This document shows positions 11,867 through 22,797 of a stretch of 64,000 bases of DNA, one piece after another. A model generated the notes under the pieces. The model saw nothing but the letters and a program-made list of their open reading frames with translations, searched no databases and was not told the origin of the DNA. The position numbers and the translations under genes are program-made. The stretch is from Punica granatum (taxonomy: Eukaryota; Streptophyta; Magnoliopsida; Myrtales; Lythraceae): contig NW_022204121.1 of the NCBI RefSeq assembly GCF_007655135.1, positions 1 to 64,000 of the forward strand, read 5' to 3'. Numbering within the stretch: the first letter of the stretch is position 1; every line of letters starts with the position of its first letter.

Positions 11867-12934
11867 AGTCGGGACGGACCCGAAGGGGACGGACCCCTGA
11901 GCTGAAAAGTAGTCGAGACGTACTCGAAGGGGATGACCCCTGTACAGAAAAGTAGTCTGGACGTACCAAAAAGGGATGACCCCGGAGCAGAAAAGTAGTC
12001 GGGACGTACTCGTAGGGAACGGACCTCGGTGTAGAAAAGTAGTCGGGATGTACCCGAAGGGGATGACCCCTGTGCAAAAAAGTAGTCGGGACGTTCCCGA
12101 AGGGGAAGGACCCCTGAGGAGAAAAGTAGTCGGGACCTACCCGAAGAGGATGACTCCTGAGCAGAAAAGTAGTCCGGACGTACCCGAAGGGGACGGGCCC
12201 TGAGCAGAAAAGTAGTCGGAACGTACCCGAAGGAGACAGACCCCTGAGCTGAAAAGTAGACGGGACGTACCCGAAGGGGATGACCCTTGAGCAGAAAAGT
12301 AGACGGGACGTACCCGAAGGGGATGACCCTTGAGCAGAAAAGTAGTCGGGACGTACCCGAAGCGGATGACCCCTGTGCAGAAATGTTGTCGGAACGTATC
12401 CGAAGGAGACGGACCCTTGTGCAGAAAAGTAGTCGGGACATACCCCAAGGGGACGGACTCCTGAGCAGAAAAGTAGTCGGGACGTACTCGAAGGGGACGA
12501 CCCATGTGGAGAAACGTAGTCGGGACGTACCCGAAGGCGATGACCCCTGAGCAGAAAAGGAGTCAGGACGTACCCGAAGGAGATGACCCCTGAGCAGAAA
12601 AGCAGTCGGACGTACCCGAAGGAGAAAGACCCCTGAGCAGAAAAGCAGTCGGAAAGTTCCCGAAGTTGACGGACCCATGGGTAGAAAGTAGTCGAGACCT
12701 ACCCGAAGAGGATGACCCCTAAGCAGAAAAGTAGTCCGGACGTACCCGAAGGTGACGGGCACCTGAGCGGAAAAGTAGTAGGGACGTACCCGAAGGGGAT
12801 GACCCCTGTGCAGAAAGGTAGTCGGAACGTACCCGAATGAGACGGACCCCTGAGCAGAAAAGTAGACGGGACGTACCCGAAGGGGATGACCCCTTGGCAA
12901 AAAAGTAGTCGGGACGTACCCGAAGTGGATGACC

Positions 12935-12976
12935 CTTGAGCAGAAAAGTAGACGGGACGTACCCGAAGGAGGAAGA
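12935..12976. repeat. Junction monomer between the two 7.7-kb copies
   Basis: One monomer-length segment joins copy 1 to copy 2. Its left part has the GTAGACGGG type of start and its right part the GGAGGAAGACCACTGAG type. Neither flank continues with this combination elsewhere in the two copies, so it is the best candidate for the exchange point that generated the tandem duplication. Confidence 0.6.
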
Positions 12977-13663
12977 CCACTGAGCAGAAAAGGAGTCAGG
13001 ACGTACCCGAAGGAGATGACCCCTGAGCAGAAAAGCAGTCGGGACGTACCCGAAGGAGGAAGACCACTGAGCAGAAAAGCAGTCGGGACGTTCCCGAAGA
13101 TGACGGACCCATGGGTAGAAAAGTAGTCGAGACCTACCCGAAGAGGATGACCGCTGAGCAGAAAAGTAATCCGGACGTACCCGAAAGTGACGGGCTCCTG
13201 AGCGGAAAAGTAGTCGGGACGTACCCGAAGGGGATGACCCCTGTGCAGAAAGGTAGTCGGAACGTACCCGAATGAGACGGACCCCTGAGCAGAAAAGTAC
13301 ACGGGACGTACCCTAAGGGGATGACCCCTTGGCAAAAAAGTAGTCGGGACGTACCCGAAGGGGATGACCCCTGTGCAGAAATGTTGTCGGAACGTACCCG
13401 AAGGATACGGACTCTCGAGCGGAAAAGTAGACGGGACGTACCCGAAGGGGACGGTCCCCTGTGCGGCAATGTAGTCGGGGCTTACCCCAGGGGGACGGAC
13501 TCCTGAGCAGAAAAGTAGTCGGGACGTACCCGAAGGGAATGCCCCCGAGCAGAAAGGTTGTCAGGACGTACCCGAAGGGGACGGACCCCTGAGCAGAAAA
13601 GTAGTCCGGACGTACCTGATGGGAATGACTCTTGAGCAGAAAAGTAGTCCGGACGTACCCGAA

Positions 13664-13770
13664 GGGTTTGCAATATGCGTGGGACGCATACCGAATGAAC
13701 AACATGGTTAAAAGGCGCCTACCCAATGGACTTGCGGGGTGCGGGGCGTTTTGCCCCGCGGATTGCATGG
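13664..13770 (+). repeat. B unit 17, short class (copy 2)
   Basis: Partner of the unit at 5904. The core dyad TATGCGT-GGG-ACGCATA is perfect, as is GCGGGGC-GTTTT-GCCCCGC. Confidence 0.9.
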
Positions 13771-13867
13771 ACGGACCCGAAGGGGACGGACCCCATAGTA
13801 GAAAGTAGTCGGGACGTACTTGAAGGGGATGACCCCGGAGCAGAAAAGTAGTCGGGACGTACCCGAA

Positions 13868-14021
13868 GGGTTTGCAATATGCGCGGGGCGCATACCGAAT
13901 GAACAACATGGTTCAAAGGCGCCTACCCAATGGACTTGCGGGGTGCGGGGCGTTTTGCCCCGCGTGTTTGCAAGGTGCGGGGCGTGTTTCCCGGCGGATT
14001 GCATGGTGCAGGGTAACGTAA
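13868..14021 (+). repeat. B unit 18, full class (copy 2)
   Basis: Partner of the unit at 6106, with one T fewer in GTGTTTCCCGG. Perfect core dyad. Confidence 0.9.
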
Positions 14022-14649
14022 AGTCGGGACGGACCCGAAGGGGACGGACCCCTGAGCTGAAAAGTAGTTGAGACCTACTCGAAGGGGATGACCCCTGTGC
14101 TGAAAAGTTGTCGAGACGTTCCCGAAGGGGACGGACCCCTGAGCAGAAAAGTAGTCGGGACGTACTCGAAGGGGATGACCCCTTTGCAGAAAAGTAGTCT
14201 GGACATACCAAAAAGGGATGACCCCGGAGTAGAAAAGTAGTCGGGACGTACTCGTAGGGAACGGACCTCGGTGTAGAAAAGTAGTCGGGATGTACCCGAA
14301 GGGGATGACCCCTGTGCAAAAAAGTAGTCGGGACGTTCCCGAAGAGGAAGGACCCCTGAGTAGAAAAGTAGTCGGGACGTACTCGTAGGGAACGGACCTC
14401 GGTGTAGAAAAGTAGTCGGGACGTACCCGAAGTGGATGACCCCTGTGCAGAAATGTTGTCGGAACGTACCCGAAGGGGACGGTTCCCTGTGCAGAAATGT
14501 AGTCGGGGCGTACCCCAGGGGGACGGACTCCTGAGCAGAAAAGTAGTCCGGACGTACCCGAAGGGGACGGACCCCTGAGCAGAAAAGTAGTCCGGACGTA
14601 CCCGAAGGGGATGACTCTTGAGCGGAAAAGTAGTCCGGACGTACCCGAA

Positions 14650-14756
14650 GGGTTTGCAATATGCGCGGGACGCATACCGAATGAACAACATGGTTAAAAG
14701 GCGCCTACCCAATGGACTTGCGGGGTGCGGGGAGTATTGCCCCGCGGATTGCATGG
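14650..14756 (+). repeat. B unit 19, short class (copy 2)
   Basis: Partner of the unit at 6886, with the GGGGAGTATTGCCCCGC variant. It has two bases that are missing from the copy 1 unit. Confidence 0.9.
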
Positions 14757-15417
14757 ACGGACCTGAAGGGGACGGACCCCTAAGCAGAAAGTAGTCGGGA
14801 CGTACTCGAAGGGGATGACCCCTGTGCAGAAAAGTAGTCGGGACGTACTGGAAGGGGATGACCCCGGAGCAGAAAGTAGTCGGGACGTACTCGTAGGGAA
14901 CGGACCTCGGTGTAGAAAAGTAGTTGGGATGTACCCGAAGGGGATGACCCCTGTGCAAAAAAGTAGTCGGGACGTTCCCGAAGAGGAAGGACCCCTGAGC
15001 AGAAAAGTAGTCGGGACGTACTCGTAGGGAACGGACCTCGGTGTAGAAAAGTAGTCGGGACGTACCCGAAGTGGATGACCCCTGTGCAGAAATGTTGTCG
15101 GAACGTACCCGAAGGATACGGACCCTTGAGCGGAAAAGTAGACGGGACGTACCCAAAGGGGACGGTTCCCTGTGCAGAAATGTAGTCGGGGCGTACCCCA
15201 GGGGGACGGACTCCTGAGTAGAAAAGTAGTCGGGACGTACCCGAAGGGGACGACCCATGAGGAGAAAAGTAGTCGGGACGTACCCGAAGGGAATGACCCC
15301 GAGCAGAAAAGTTGTCGGGACGTACCCGAAGGGGACGGACCCCTGAGCAGAAAAGTAGTCCGGACGTATCCGAAGGGGATGACTCTTGAGCGGAAAAGTA
15401 GTCCGGACGTACCCGAA

Positions 15418-15524
15418 GGGTTTGCAATATGCGCGGGACGCATACCGAATGAACAACATGGTTAAAAGGCGCCTACCCAATGGACTTGCGGGGTGCGGGG
15501 AGTATTGCCCCGCGGATTGCATGG
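15418..15524 (+). repeat. B unit 20, short class (copy 2)
   Basis: Partner of the unit at 7653, again with GAGTATTGCCCC. It keeps GCGGGGTGC where copy 1 has GCGGGTGC. Confidence 0.9.
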
Positions 15525-15664
15525 ACGGACCTGAAGGGGACGGACCCCTAAGCAGAAAGTAGTCGGGACGTACTCGAAGGGGATGACCCCTGTGCAGAAA
15601 AGTAGTCGGGACGTACTGGAAGGGGATGACCCCGGAGCAGAAAAGTAGTCGGGACGTACCCGAA

Positions 15665-15818
15665 GGGTTTGCAATATGCGCGGGGCGCATACCGAATGAA
15701 CAACATGGTTCAAAGGCGCCTACCCAATGGACTTGCGGGGTGCGAAGCGTTTTGCCCAGCGTGTTTGCAAGGTGCGGGGCGTGTTTCCCGGCGGATTGCA
15801 TGGTGCAGGGTAACGTAA
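15665..15818 (+). repeat. B unit 21, full class (copy 2)
   Basis: Partner of the unit at 7901, with TTTCCCGGCGG where copy 1 has TTTCCCGCGG. Perfect core dyad. Confidence 0.9.
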
Positions 15819-17476
15819 AGTCGGGACGGACCCGAAGGGGACGGACCCCTGAGTTGAAAAGTAGTCGAGACGTACTCGAAGGGGATGACCCCTGTACAGA
15901 AAAGTAGTCTGGACGTACCAAAAAAGGATGATCCCGGAGCAGAAAAGTAGTCGGGACGTACTCGTAGGGAACGGACCTCGGTGTAGAAAAGTAGTCGGGA
16001 TGTACCCGAAGGGGATGACCCCTGTGCAAAAAAGTAGTCGGGACGTTCCCGAAGGGGAAGGACCCCTGAGGAGAAAAGTAGTCGGGACCTACCCGAAGAG
16101 GATGACTCCTGAGCAGAAAAGTAGTCCGGACGTACCCGAAGGGGACGGGCCCCTGAGCAGAAAAGTAGTCGGAACGTACCCGAAGGAGACAGACCCCTGA
16201 GCAGAAAAGTAGACGGGACGTACCCGAAGGGGATGACCCTTGAGTAGAAAAGTAGACGGGACGTACCCAAAGGGGATGACCCTTGAGCAGAAAAGTAGTC
16301 GGGACGTACCCGAAGCGGATGACCCCCGTGCAGAAATGTTGTCGGAACGTACCCGAAGGAGACGGACCCATGAGCAGAAAAGTAGACGAGACGTACCCGA
16401 AGGGGACGGACCCATGTGCAGAAAAGTAGTCGGGACATACCCCAAGGGGACGGACTCCTGAGCAGAAAAGTAGTCGGGACGTACTCGAAGGGGATGACCC
16501 CTGTGCAGAAAAGTAGTCTGGACAGACCAAAAGGGGATGACCCCTGTGCAAAAAAGTAGTCGGGACGTTCCCGAAGGAGACGGACCCCAGAGTGAAAAAG
16601 TAGTCGGGACCTACCCGAAGGGGACGGACCCCATAGTGAAAAAGTAGTCGGGACATACCCCAAGGGGACGGACTCCTGAGCAGAAAAGTAGTCGGGACGT
16701 ACTCGAAGGGGACGACCCATGTGGAGAAAAGTAGTCGGGACGTACCCGAAGGCGATGACCCCAGAGCAGAAAAGGAGTCAGGACGTACCCGAAGGAGATG
16801 ACCCCTGAGCAGAAAAGCAGTCGGGACGTACCCGAAGGAGAAAGGCCCCTGAGCAGAAAAGCAGTCGGGACGTTCCCGAAGATGACGGACCCATGGGTAG
16901 AAAAGTAGTCGAGACCTACCCGAAGAGGATGACCCCTGAGCAGAAAAGTAGTCCGGACGTACCCGAAGGTGACGGGCTCCTGAGCGGAAAAGTAGTAGGG
17001 ACGTACCCGAGGGGGATGACCCTGTGCAGAAAGGTAGTCGTAACGGGATACGGACCCCTGAGCAAAAATTAGACGGACGTACCCGAAGGGATGACCCCTT
17101 GCCAAAAAAGTAGTCGGGACGTACCCGAAGTGGATGACCCCTGTGCAGAAATGTTGTCGAAACGTATCCGAAGGATACGGACCCTTAAGCGGAAAAGTAG
17201 ACGGGACGTACCCGAAGGGGACGGTCCCCTGTGCAGAAATGTAGTCGGGGCGTACCCCAAGGGGACGGACTCCAGAGAAGAAAAGTAGTCGTGACGTACC
17301 CGAAGGGGACGACCCATGAGGAGAAAAGTAGTCGGGACATACCCGAAGGGAATGACCCCGAGAAGAAAAGTTGTCGGGACGTACCCGAAGGGGACGGATC
17401 CCTGAGCAGAAAAGTAGTCCGGACGCACCCGAAGGGGATGACTCTTGAGCAGAAAATAAGTCCGGACGTACCCGAA

Positions 17477-17583
17477 GGGTTTGCAATATGCGCGGGACGC
17501 ATACCGAATGAACAACATGGTTAAAAGGCGCCTACCCAATGGGCTTGCGGGGTGCGGGCCGTTTTGCCCCGCGGATTGCATCG
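17477..17583 (+). repeat. B unit 22, short class (copy 2)
   Basis: Partner of the unit at 9718 with the same GGGCCGTTTTGCC and GCATCGACGG markers. Confidence 0.9.
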
Positions 17584-17937
17584 ACGGACCCGAAGGGACG
17601 GACCCCTAAGCAGAAAGTAGCCGGGACGTACTCGAAGAGGATGACCCCTGTGCAGAAAAGTAGTCGGGACGTACCGGAAGGGAAGACCTCGGAGCAGAAA
17701 AGTAGTCGGGTCGTACCCGAAGAGGATGACTACGGAGCAGAAAAGTAGTCGGGACGTACCCGAAGAAGATGACCCCTGTGCAAAAAAGTAGTTGGGACGT
17801 TCCCGAATGGGACGGACCCTAGAGTAGAAAAGCAGTCGAGACCTACCCGAAGAGGATGACCCCTGAGCAGAAAAGTAGTCTGGACGTACCCGAAGTGAAT
17901 GACCCTTGAGCAGAAAAGTAGTCGGGACGTACCCGAA

Positions 17938-18091
17938 GGGTTTGCAATATGCACGGGGCGCATACCGAATGAACAACATGGTTCAAATGCGCCTACCCAA
18001 TGGACTTTCGGGGTGCGGGGCGTTTTACCCGGCGGGTTTGCAAGGTGCGGGGCGTGTTGCCCGGCGGATTGCATGGTGCAGGGAAACATAA
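17938..18091 (+). repeat. B unit 23, full class (copy 2)
   Basis: Partner of the unit at 10180, with GCAGGGAAACATAA where copy 1 has lost bases (GCAGGAAACATAA). Confidence 0.9.
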
Positions 18092-18890
18092 AGTCGGGAC
18101 GGACCCGAAGGGGACGGACCCCTAAGCAGAAAGTAGACGGGACGTACTCGAAGGGGATGACCCCTGTGCAGAAAAGGAGTCAGGACGTACCCGAAGGAGA
18201 TGACCCCTGAGCAGAAAAGCAGTCGGGACGTACCCGAAGGAGAAAGACCCCTGAGCAGAAAAGCAGTCGGGACGTTCCCGAAGATGACGGACCCATGGGT
18301 AGAAAAGTAGTCGAGACCTACCCGAAGAGGATGACCCCTGAGCAGAAAAGTAGTCCGGACGTACCCGAAGTTGACGGGCTCCTGAGTGGAAAAGTAGTAG
18401 GGACGTACCCGAAGGGGATGACCCCTGTGCAGAAAGGTAGTCGGAACGTACCCGAATGAGACGGACTCCTGAGGAGAAAAGTAGACGGGACGTACCCGAA
18501 GGATATGACCCCTTGGCAAAAAAGTAGTCGGGACGTACCCGAAGTGGATGACCCCTGTGCAGAAATGTTGTCGGAACGTACCCAAAGGATACAGACCCTT
18601 GAGCGGAAAAGTAGACGGGACGTACCCGAAGGGGACGGTCCCCTGTGCAGAAATGTAGTCGGGGCGTACCCCAGGGGGACGGACTCCTCAGCAGAAAAGT
18701 AGTCGGGACGTACCCGAAGGGGACGACCCATGAGGAGAAAAGTAGTCGGGACGTACCCGAAGGGAATGACCCCGAGCAGAAAAGTTGTCGGGACGTACCC
18801 GAAGGGCACGGACCCCTGAGAATAAAAGTAGTTCGGACGTACCCGAAGGGGATGACTCTTGAGCAGAAAAGTAGTCCGGACGTACCCGAA

Positions 18891-18997
18891 GGGATTGCAA
18901 TATGCGCGGGACGCATACCAAATGAATAACATGGTTAAAAGGCGCCTACCCAATGGACTTGCGGTGTGCGGGGCGTTTTGCCCCGCGGATTGCATGG
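18891..18997 (+). repeat. B unit 24, short class (copy 2)
   Basis: Partner of the unit at 11132. It differs by GGGATTGCAATATG at the start and ACCAAATGAATAAC. Confidence 0.88.
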
Positions 18998-19266
18998 ACG
19001 GACCTGAAGGGGACGGACCCCTAAGCAGAAAGTAGTCGGGACGTACTCGAAGGGGATGACCCTTGTGCAGAAAAGTAGTCGGGACGTACCCGAAGGGGAC
19101 GACCCATGAGGAGAAAAGTAGTCGGGACGTACCCGAAGGGAATGACCCCGAGCAGAAAAGTTGTCGGGACGTTCCCGAAGGGCACGGACCCCTGAGCATA
19201 AAAGTAGTCCGGACGTACCCGAAGGGGATGACTCTTGAGCAGAAAAGTAGTCCGGACGTGCCCGAA

Positions 19267-19373
19267 GGGTTTGTAATATGCGCGGGACGCATACCGAATG
19301 AATAACATGGTTAAAAGGCGCCTACCCAATGGACTTGCGGTGTGCGGGGCGTTTTGCCCCGCGGATTGCATGG
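19267..19373 (+). repeat. B unit 25, short class (copy 2)
   Basis: Partner of the unit at 11508; the shared GTAATATG variant shows that the duplication occurred after this substitution. Confidence 0.9.
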
Positions 19374-19470
19374 ACGGACCTGAAGGGGACGGACCCCTAA
19401 GCAGAAAGTAGTCGGGACGTACTCGAAGGGGATGACCCCTGTGCAGAAAATTAGTCGGGACGTACCCGAA

Positions 19471-19624
19471 GGGTTTGCAATATGCGCGGGGCGCATACCG
19501 AATGAACAACATGGTTCAAAGGCGCCTACCCAATGCACTTGCGGGGTGCGAAGCGTTTTGCCCAGCGTGTTTGCAAGGTGCGGGGCGTGTTTCCCGGCGG
19601 ATTGCATGGTGCAGGGTAACGTAA
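19471..19624 (+). repeat. B unit 26, full class (copy 2)
   Basis: Partner of the unit at 11712, with the shared CCCAATGCACTTG. Perfect core dyad. Confidence 0.9.
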
Positions 19625-21031
19625 AGTCGGGACGGACCCGAAGGGGACGGACCCCTGAGCTGAAAAGTAGTCGAGACGTACTCGAAGGGGATGACCCCTG
19701 TACAGAAAAGTAGTCTGGACGTACCAAAAAGGGATGACCCCGGAGCAGAAAAGTAGTCGGGACGTACTCGTACGGAACGGACCTCGGTGTAGAAAAGTAG
19801 TCGGGATGTACCCGAAGGGGATGACCCCTGTGCAAAAAAGTAGTCGGGACGTTCCCGAAGGGGAAGGACCCCTGAGGAGAAAAGTAGTCGGGACCTACCC
19901 GAAGAGGATGACTCCTGAGCAGAAAAGTAGTCCGGACGTACCCGAAGGGGACGGGCCCCTGAGCAGAAAAGTAGTCGGAACGTACCCGAAGGAGACAGAC
20001 CCCTGAGCTGAAAAGTAGACGGGACGTACCCGAAGGGGATGACCCTTGAGCAGAAAAGTAGACGGGACGTACCCGAAGGGGATGACCCTTGAGCAGAAAA
20101 GTAGTCGGGACGTACCCGAAGCGGATGACCCCTGTGCAGAAATGTTGTCGGAACGTATCCGAAGGAGACGGACCCTTGTGCAGAAAAGTAGTCGGGACAT
20201 ACCCCAAGGGGACGGACTCCTGAGCAGAAAAGTAGTCGGGACGTACTCGAAGGGGACGACCCATGTGGAGAAACGTAGTCGGGACGTACCCGAAGGCGAT
20301 GACCCCTGAGCAGAAAAGGAGTCAGGACGTACCCGAAGGAGATGACCCCTGAGCAGAAAAGCAGTCGGACGTACCCGAAGGATAAAGACCCCTGAGCAGA
20401 AAAGCAGTCGGAAAGTTCCCGAAGTTGACGGACCCATGGGTAGAAAAGTAGTCGAGACCTACCCGAAGAGGATGACCCCTAAGCAGAAAAGTAGTCCGGA
20501 CGTACCCGAAGGTGACGGGCACCTGAGCGGAAAAGTAGTAGGGACGTACCCGAAGGGGATGACCCCTGTGCAGAAAGGTAGTCGGAACGTACCCGAATGA
20601 GACGGACCCCTGAGCAGAAAAGTAGACGGGACGTACCCGAAGGGGATGACCCCTTGGCAAAAAAGTAGTCGGGACGTACCCGAAGTGGATGACCCCTGTG
20701 CAGAAATGTTGTCGAAACGTACCCGAAGGATACGGACCCTTGAGCGGAAAAGTGGACGGGACGTACCCGAAGGGGACGGTCCCCTGTGCAGAAATGTAGT
20801 CGGGGCGTACCCCAAGGGGACGGACTCCTGAGCAGAAAAGTAGTCGGGACATACCCGAAGGGGACGACCCATGAGGAGAAAAGTAGTCGGGACATACCCG
20901 AAGGGAATGACCCCGAGCAGAAAAGTTGTCGGGACGTACCCGAAGGGGACGGATCCCTGTACAGAAAAGTAGTCCGGACGCACCCGAAGGGGATGACTCT
21001 TGAGCAGAAAATAAGTCCGGACGCACCCGAA

Positions 21032-21138
21032 GGGTTTGCAATATGCACGGGACGCATACCAAATGAACAACATGGTTAAAAGGCGCCTACCCAATAAGCT
21101 TGCGGGGTGCGGGCCGTTTTGCCCCGCGGATTGCATCG
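21032..21138 (+). repeat. B unit 27, short class
   Basis: Last short-class unit in the window. Core TATGCACGGGACGCATA. It shares GGGCCGTTTTGCC and GCATCGACGG with 9718 and 17477, but has CAATAAGCTTGCGG. Confidence 0.88.
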
Positions 21139-21451
21139 ACGGACCCGAAGGGGATGGACCCCTAAGCAGAAAGTAGCCGGGACGTACTCGAAGAAGATGA
21201 CCCCTGTGCAGAAAAGTAGTCGGGACGTACCGGAAGGGGATGACCTCGGAGCAGAAAAGTAGTCGGGTCGTACCCGAAGAGGATGACTACGGAGCAGAAA
21301 AGTAGTCGGGACGTACCCGAAGAAGATGACCCCTGTGCAAAAAAGTAGTCGGGACGTTCCCGAATGGGACGGACCCTAGAGTAGAAAAGTAGTCGGGACC
21401 TACCCGAAGGGAATGACCCTTGAGCAGAAAAGTAGTCGGGACGTACCCGAA

Positions 21452-21605
21452 GGGTTTGCAATATGCACGGGGCGCATACCGAATGAACAACATGGTTCAA
21501 ATGCGCCTACCCAATGGACTTGCGGGGTGCGGGGTGTTCTACCCGGCGGGTTTGCAAGGTGCGGGGCGTGTTGCCCGGCGGATTGCATGGTGCAGGGAAA
21601 CATAA
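21452..21605 (+). repeat. B unit 28, full class
   Basis: Core TATGCACGGGGCGCATA, the TCAAATGCGCC marker shared with 10180 and 17938, and GGGTGTTCTACCCGGC. It is the last B unit before the solo LTR. Confidence 0.9.
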
Positions 21606-21958
21606 AGTCGGGACGGACCCGAAGGGGACGGACCCCTAAGCAGAAAGTAGACGGGACGTACTCGAAGGGGATGACCCCTGTGCAGAAAAGTAGTCGGGAC
21701 GTACCGGAAGGGGATGACCCCGGAGCAGAAAAGTAGTCGGGACGTACTCGAAGGGGACGGACCACGGTGTAGAAAAGTAGTCCGGACGTACCCGAAAGGG
21801 ATGACTATGGAGCAGAAAAGTTGTCGGGACGTATCCGAAGGGAATGACCCCTCTGCAAAAAAGTAATCGGGACGTTCCCGAAGGGGACGGACCCAAGAGT
21901 AGAAAAGTAGTCGGGACCAACTCGAAGAGGATGACCCCTGAGCAGAAAAGTAGTCGGG

Positions 21959-21963
21959 ACGTA
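21959..21963 (+). repeat. Target-site duplication, left (ACGTA)
   Basis: Five bases ACGTA directly precede the TG of the LTR and are repeated at 23217-23221. They are the central loop of the satellite monomer's first dyad. Confidence 0.95.
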
Positions 21964-22174
21964 TGATAAGGGCATATTATACTCATATTTTATTGTGCAA
22001 TTCATGTTAAATTATTATTAATTTTATAGAAATTATAAGAAGTCGGTGCTTAATTATGTGTAATTTGATATTGTAGGTCTTTGAGGACTTAGATGGAATT
22101 ACGAGCAATATTGAGGAGTTTTGCGCAATTTGGAGCCAGCATATATCTTTCGGAAATCTTTTTTTTGTTGTGGA

Positions 22175-22182
22175 TATAAATA
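22175..22182 (+). promoter_or_regulatory. TATA box of the solo LTR
   Basis: TATAAATA lies in the sequence GTGGATATAAATACTCC. It follows an 8-T run (22159-22166) and sits at a position typical of the U3/R boundary in plant LTRs. Transcription would be expected to start about 25-35 bp downstream, close to the first AAACCCTA motif. Activity is not shown by the sequence. Confidence 0.6.
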
Positions 22183-22201
22183 CTCCTCATAACAAGATTA
22201 G

Positions 22202-22212
22202 GAAACCCTAGG
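22202..22212 (+). promoter_or_regulatory. Telo-box-like motif, copy 1, in LTR
   Basis: GAAACCCTAGG contains AAACCCTA, the plant telo-box, which in plant genes is found near transcription starts. It lies 20 bp downstream of the TATA box. A second identical 11-mer occurs 270 bp further on. Confidence 0.4.
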
Positions 22213-22471
22213 GAGGGAGCCATCTTTCACCATTCTTTTAACCTAGAGAGTTTTTGGAGAGGGTCTTGTCTGGAGCCGTCCCCTGGATCAATTGATTTGA
22301 AGCGAAGAATTGTGGAAGAGATAATTCCTTAAAGGAATTGTTGGGTTTTTGTTTTAGGATTCAATATCTTGAGTTTACTGCTGAATATGAATTCTATTGC
22401 AATGACTCCTTGGAATTATAATTGTGTTTTCAATTCCATGATATTCTAAGCTTCTTTTGTGGGAATATGAT

Positions 22472-22482
22472 GAAACCCTAGG
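22472..22482 (+). promoter_or_regulatory. Telo-box-like motif, copy 2, in LTR
   Basis: A second exact copy of GAAACCCTAGG. The function is not known; it may only reflect base composition of the LTR, but the 11-bp identity with 22202-22212 is visible. Confidence 0.35.
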
Positions 22483-22593
22483 TAGCTAATATGATGATTG
22501 TCGCCATGTTATAGGATTAATAGATGTGTTGATGATTCATGATTGCAATTCCTATAATTTCAATTTTAATTCTTAATTGGTTATAATTGTTAG

Positions 22594-22627
22594 AAACACT
22601 ATTGATACGGGAGTTGATATAGTGTTT
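22594..22627. repeat. 9-bp inverted repeat inside the LTR
   Basis: AAACACTAT at 22594-22602 and its exact reverse complement ATAGTGTTT at 22619-22627 are separated by 16 bp. A stem-loop in the LTR transcript is possible. A second shorter one (AATCATA/TATGATT) lies at 22771-22797. Confidence 0.55.
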
Positions 22628-22770
22628 GTTAGGAATTCTTGATTAGACTAATTAGTTAAATGCGATAGCTGCGTTAATTAGTTTAATTAGAGATTATCCA
22701 GGGATTAATGCAATGTTTCTAGTTAGTTATTCGCTAAGACATTAGGGATAATTAATTTAGGGCATTAGAC

Positions 22771-22797
22771 AATCATAGCACTGGAAGGTGTATGATT
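22771..22797. repeat. 7-bp inverted repeat inside the LTR
   Basis: AATCATA at 22771-22777 and TATGATT at 22791-22797 are exact reverse complements with a 13-bp spacer. No role is assigned. Confidence 0.45.

Larger units (their letters stand above)
5225..12934. repeat. Segmental tandem duplication, copy 1 (about 7.7 kb)
   Basis: This block corresponds base for base, apart from small indels, to 12977-20690. Ten B units lie at matching places: 5904/13664, 6106/13868, 6886/14650, 7653/15418, 7901/15665, 9718/17477, 10180/17938, 11132/18891, 11508/19267 and 11712/19471, with offsets of only 7758 to 7765. The left boundary is placed where 'AAAAGGAGTCAGG' first matches (5238 and 12990). The right boundary is where 12935 (TTGAG) departs from 20695 (CTGTG). 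Boundaries are by eye and good to about 40 bp. Confidence 0.93.
12977..20690. repeat. Segmental tandem duplication, copy 2 (about 7.7 kb)
   Basis: This is the second copy of the 7.76-kb unit and lies directly behind copy 1. It is generally the better-formed copy: several single-base gaps seen in copy 1 between 5.5 and 6.6 kb are filled here (compare 5551-5660 with 13310-13410). It carries the same ordered set of ten B units. The arrangement is what unequal crossing-over between out-of-register array segments would produce. Confidence 0.93.
20691..21958. repeat. Partial third HOR block next to the solo LTR
   Basis: This stretch follows copy 2 and resembles 17.1-18.2 kb at an offset of about 3.51-3.56 kb; the B units at 21032 and 21452 match those at 17477 and 17938. 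From about 21.6 kb the monomer order matches the right-arm order seen at 24.03-24.33 kb (including GACTATGGAGCAG and GACCAACTCGAAGAGG). The block therefore grades into the right-arm type before the LTR insertion. Confidence 0.75.
1..21963. repeat. 43/44-bp GC-rich satellite array, left arm
   Basis: Continuous head-to-tail monomers run from the first base to the solo LTR, all in one orientation. A clean 43-bp form (seen in the right arm at 41897-41939) holds the dyad TCGGG-ACGTA-CCCGA, then AGGGG-ATGA-CCCCT, then the linker GAGCAGAAAAGTAG. The 44-bp form (for example 46837-46880) replaces ATGA with ACGGA. The consensus is 25/43 G+C by hand count and has three CpG per monomer. Variants seen repeatedly include GGGGCGTACCCC, GGAACGTACCCG, CTGGACGTACCA, GACGTTCCCG and GACCTACCCG. 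Twenty-eight B units interrupt this arm. There is no coding gene here; the frames that are open on the minus strand are a property of the repeat. The satellite family is not one I recognise by name. Confidence 0.97.

Noticed and set aside
13708..16656. Long minus-strand open frames (982, 1,041, 1,330 codons and many others) as genes for repeat proteins
   Set aside because: All three phases are open because the repeat has no stop on this strand. The peptide period of 43 residues is the DNA period read three times. Frames overlap each other, start at chance ATG codons and have no recognisable domain or gene structure.
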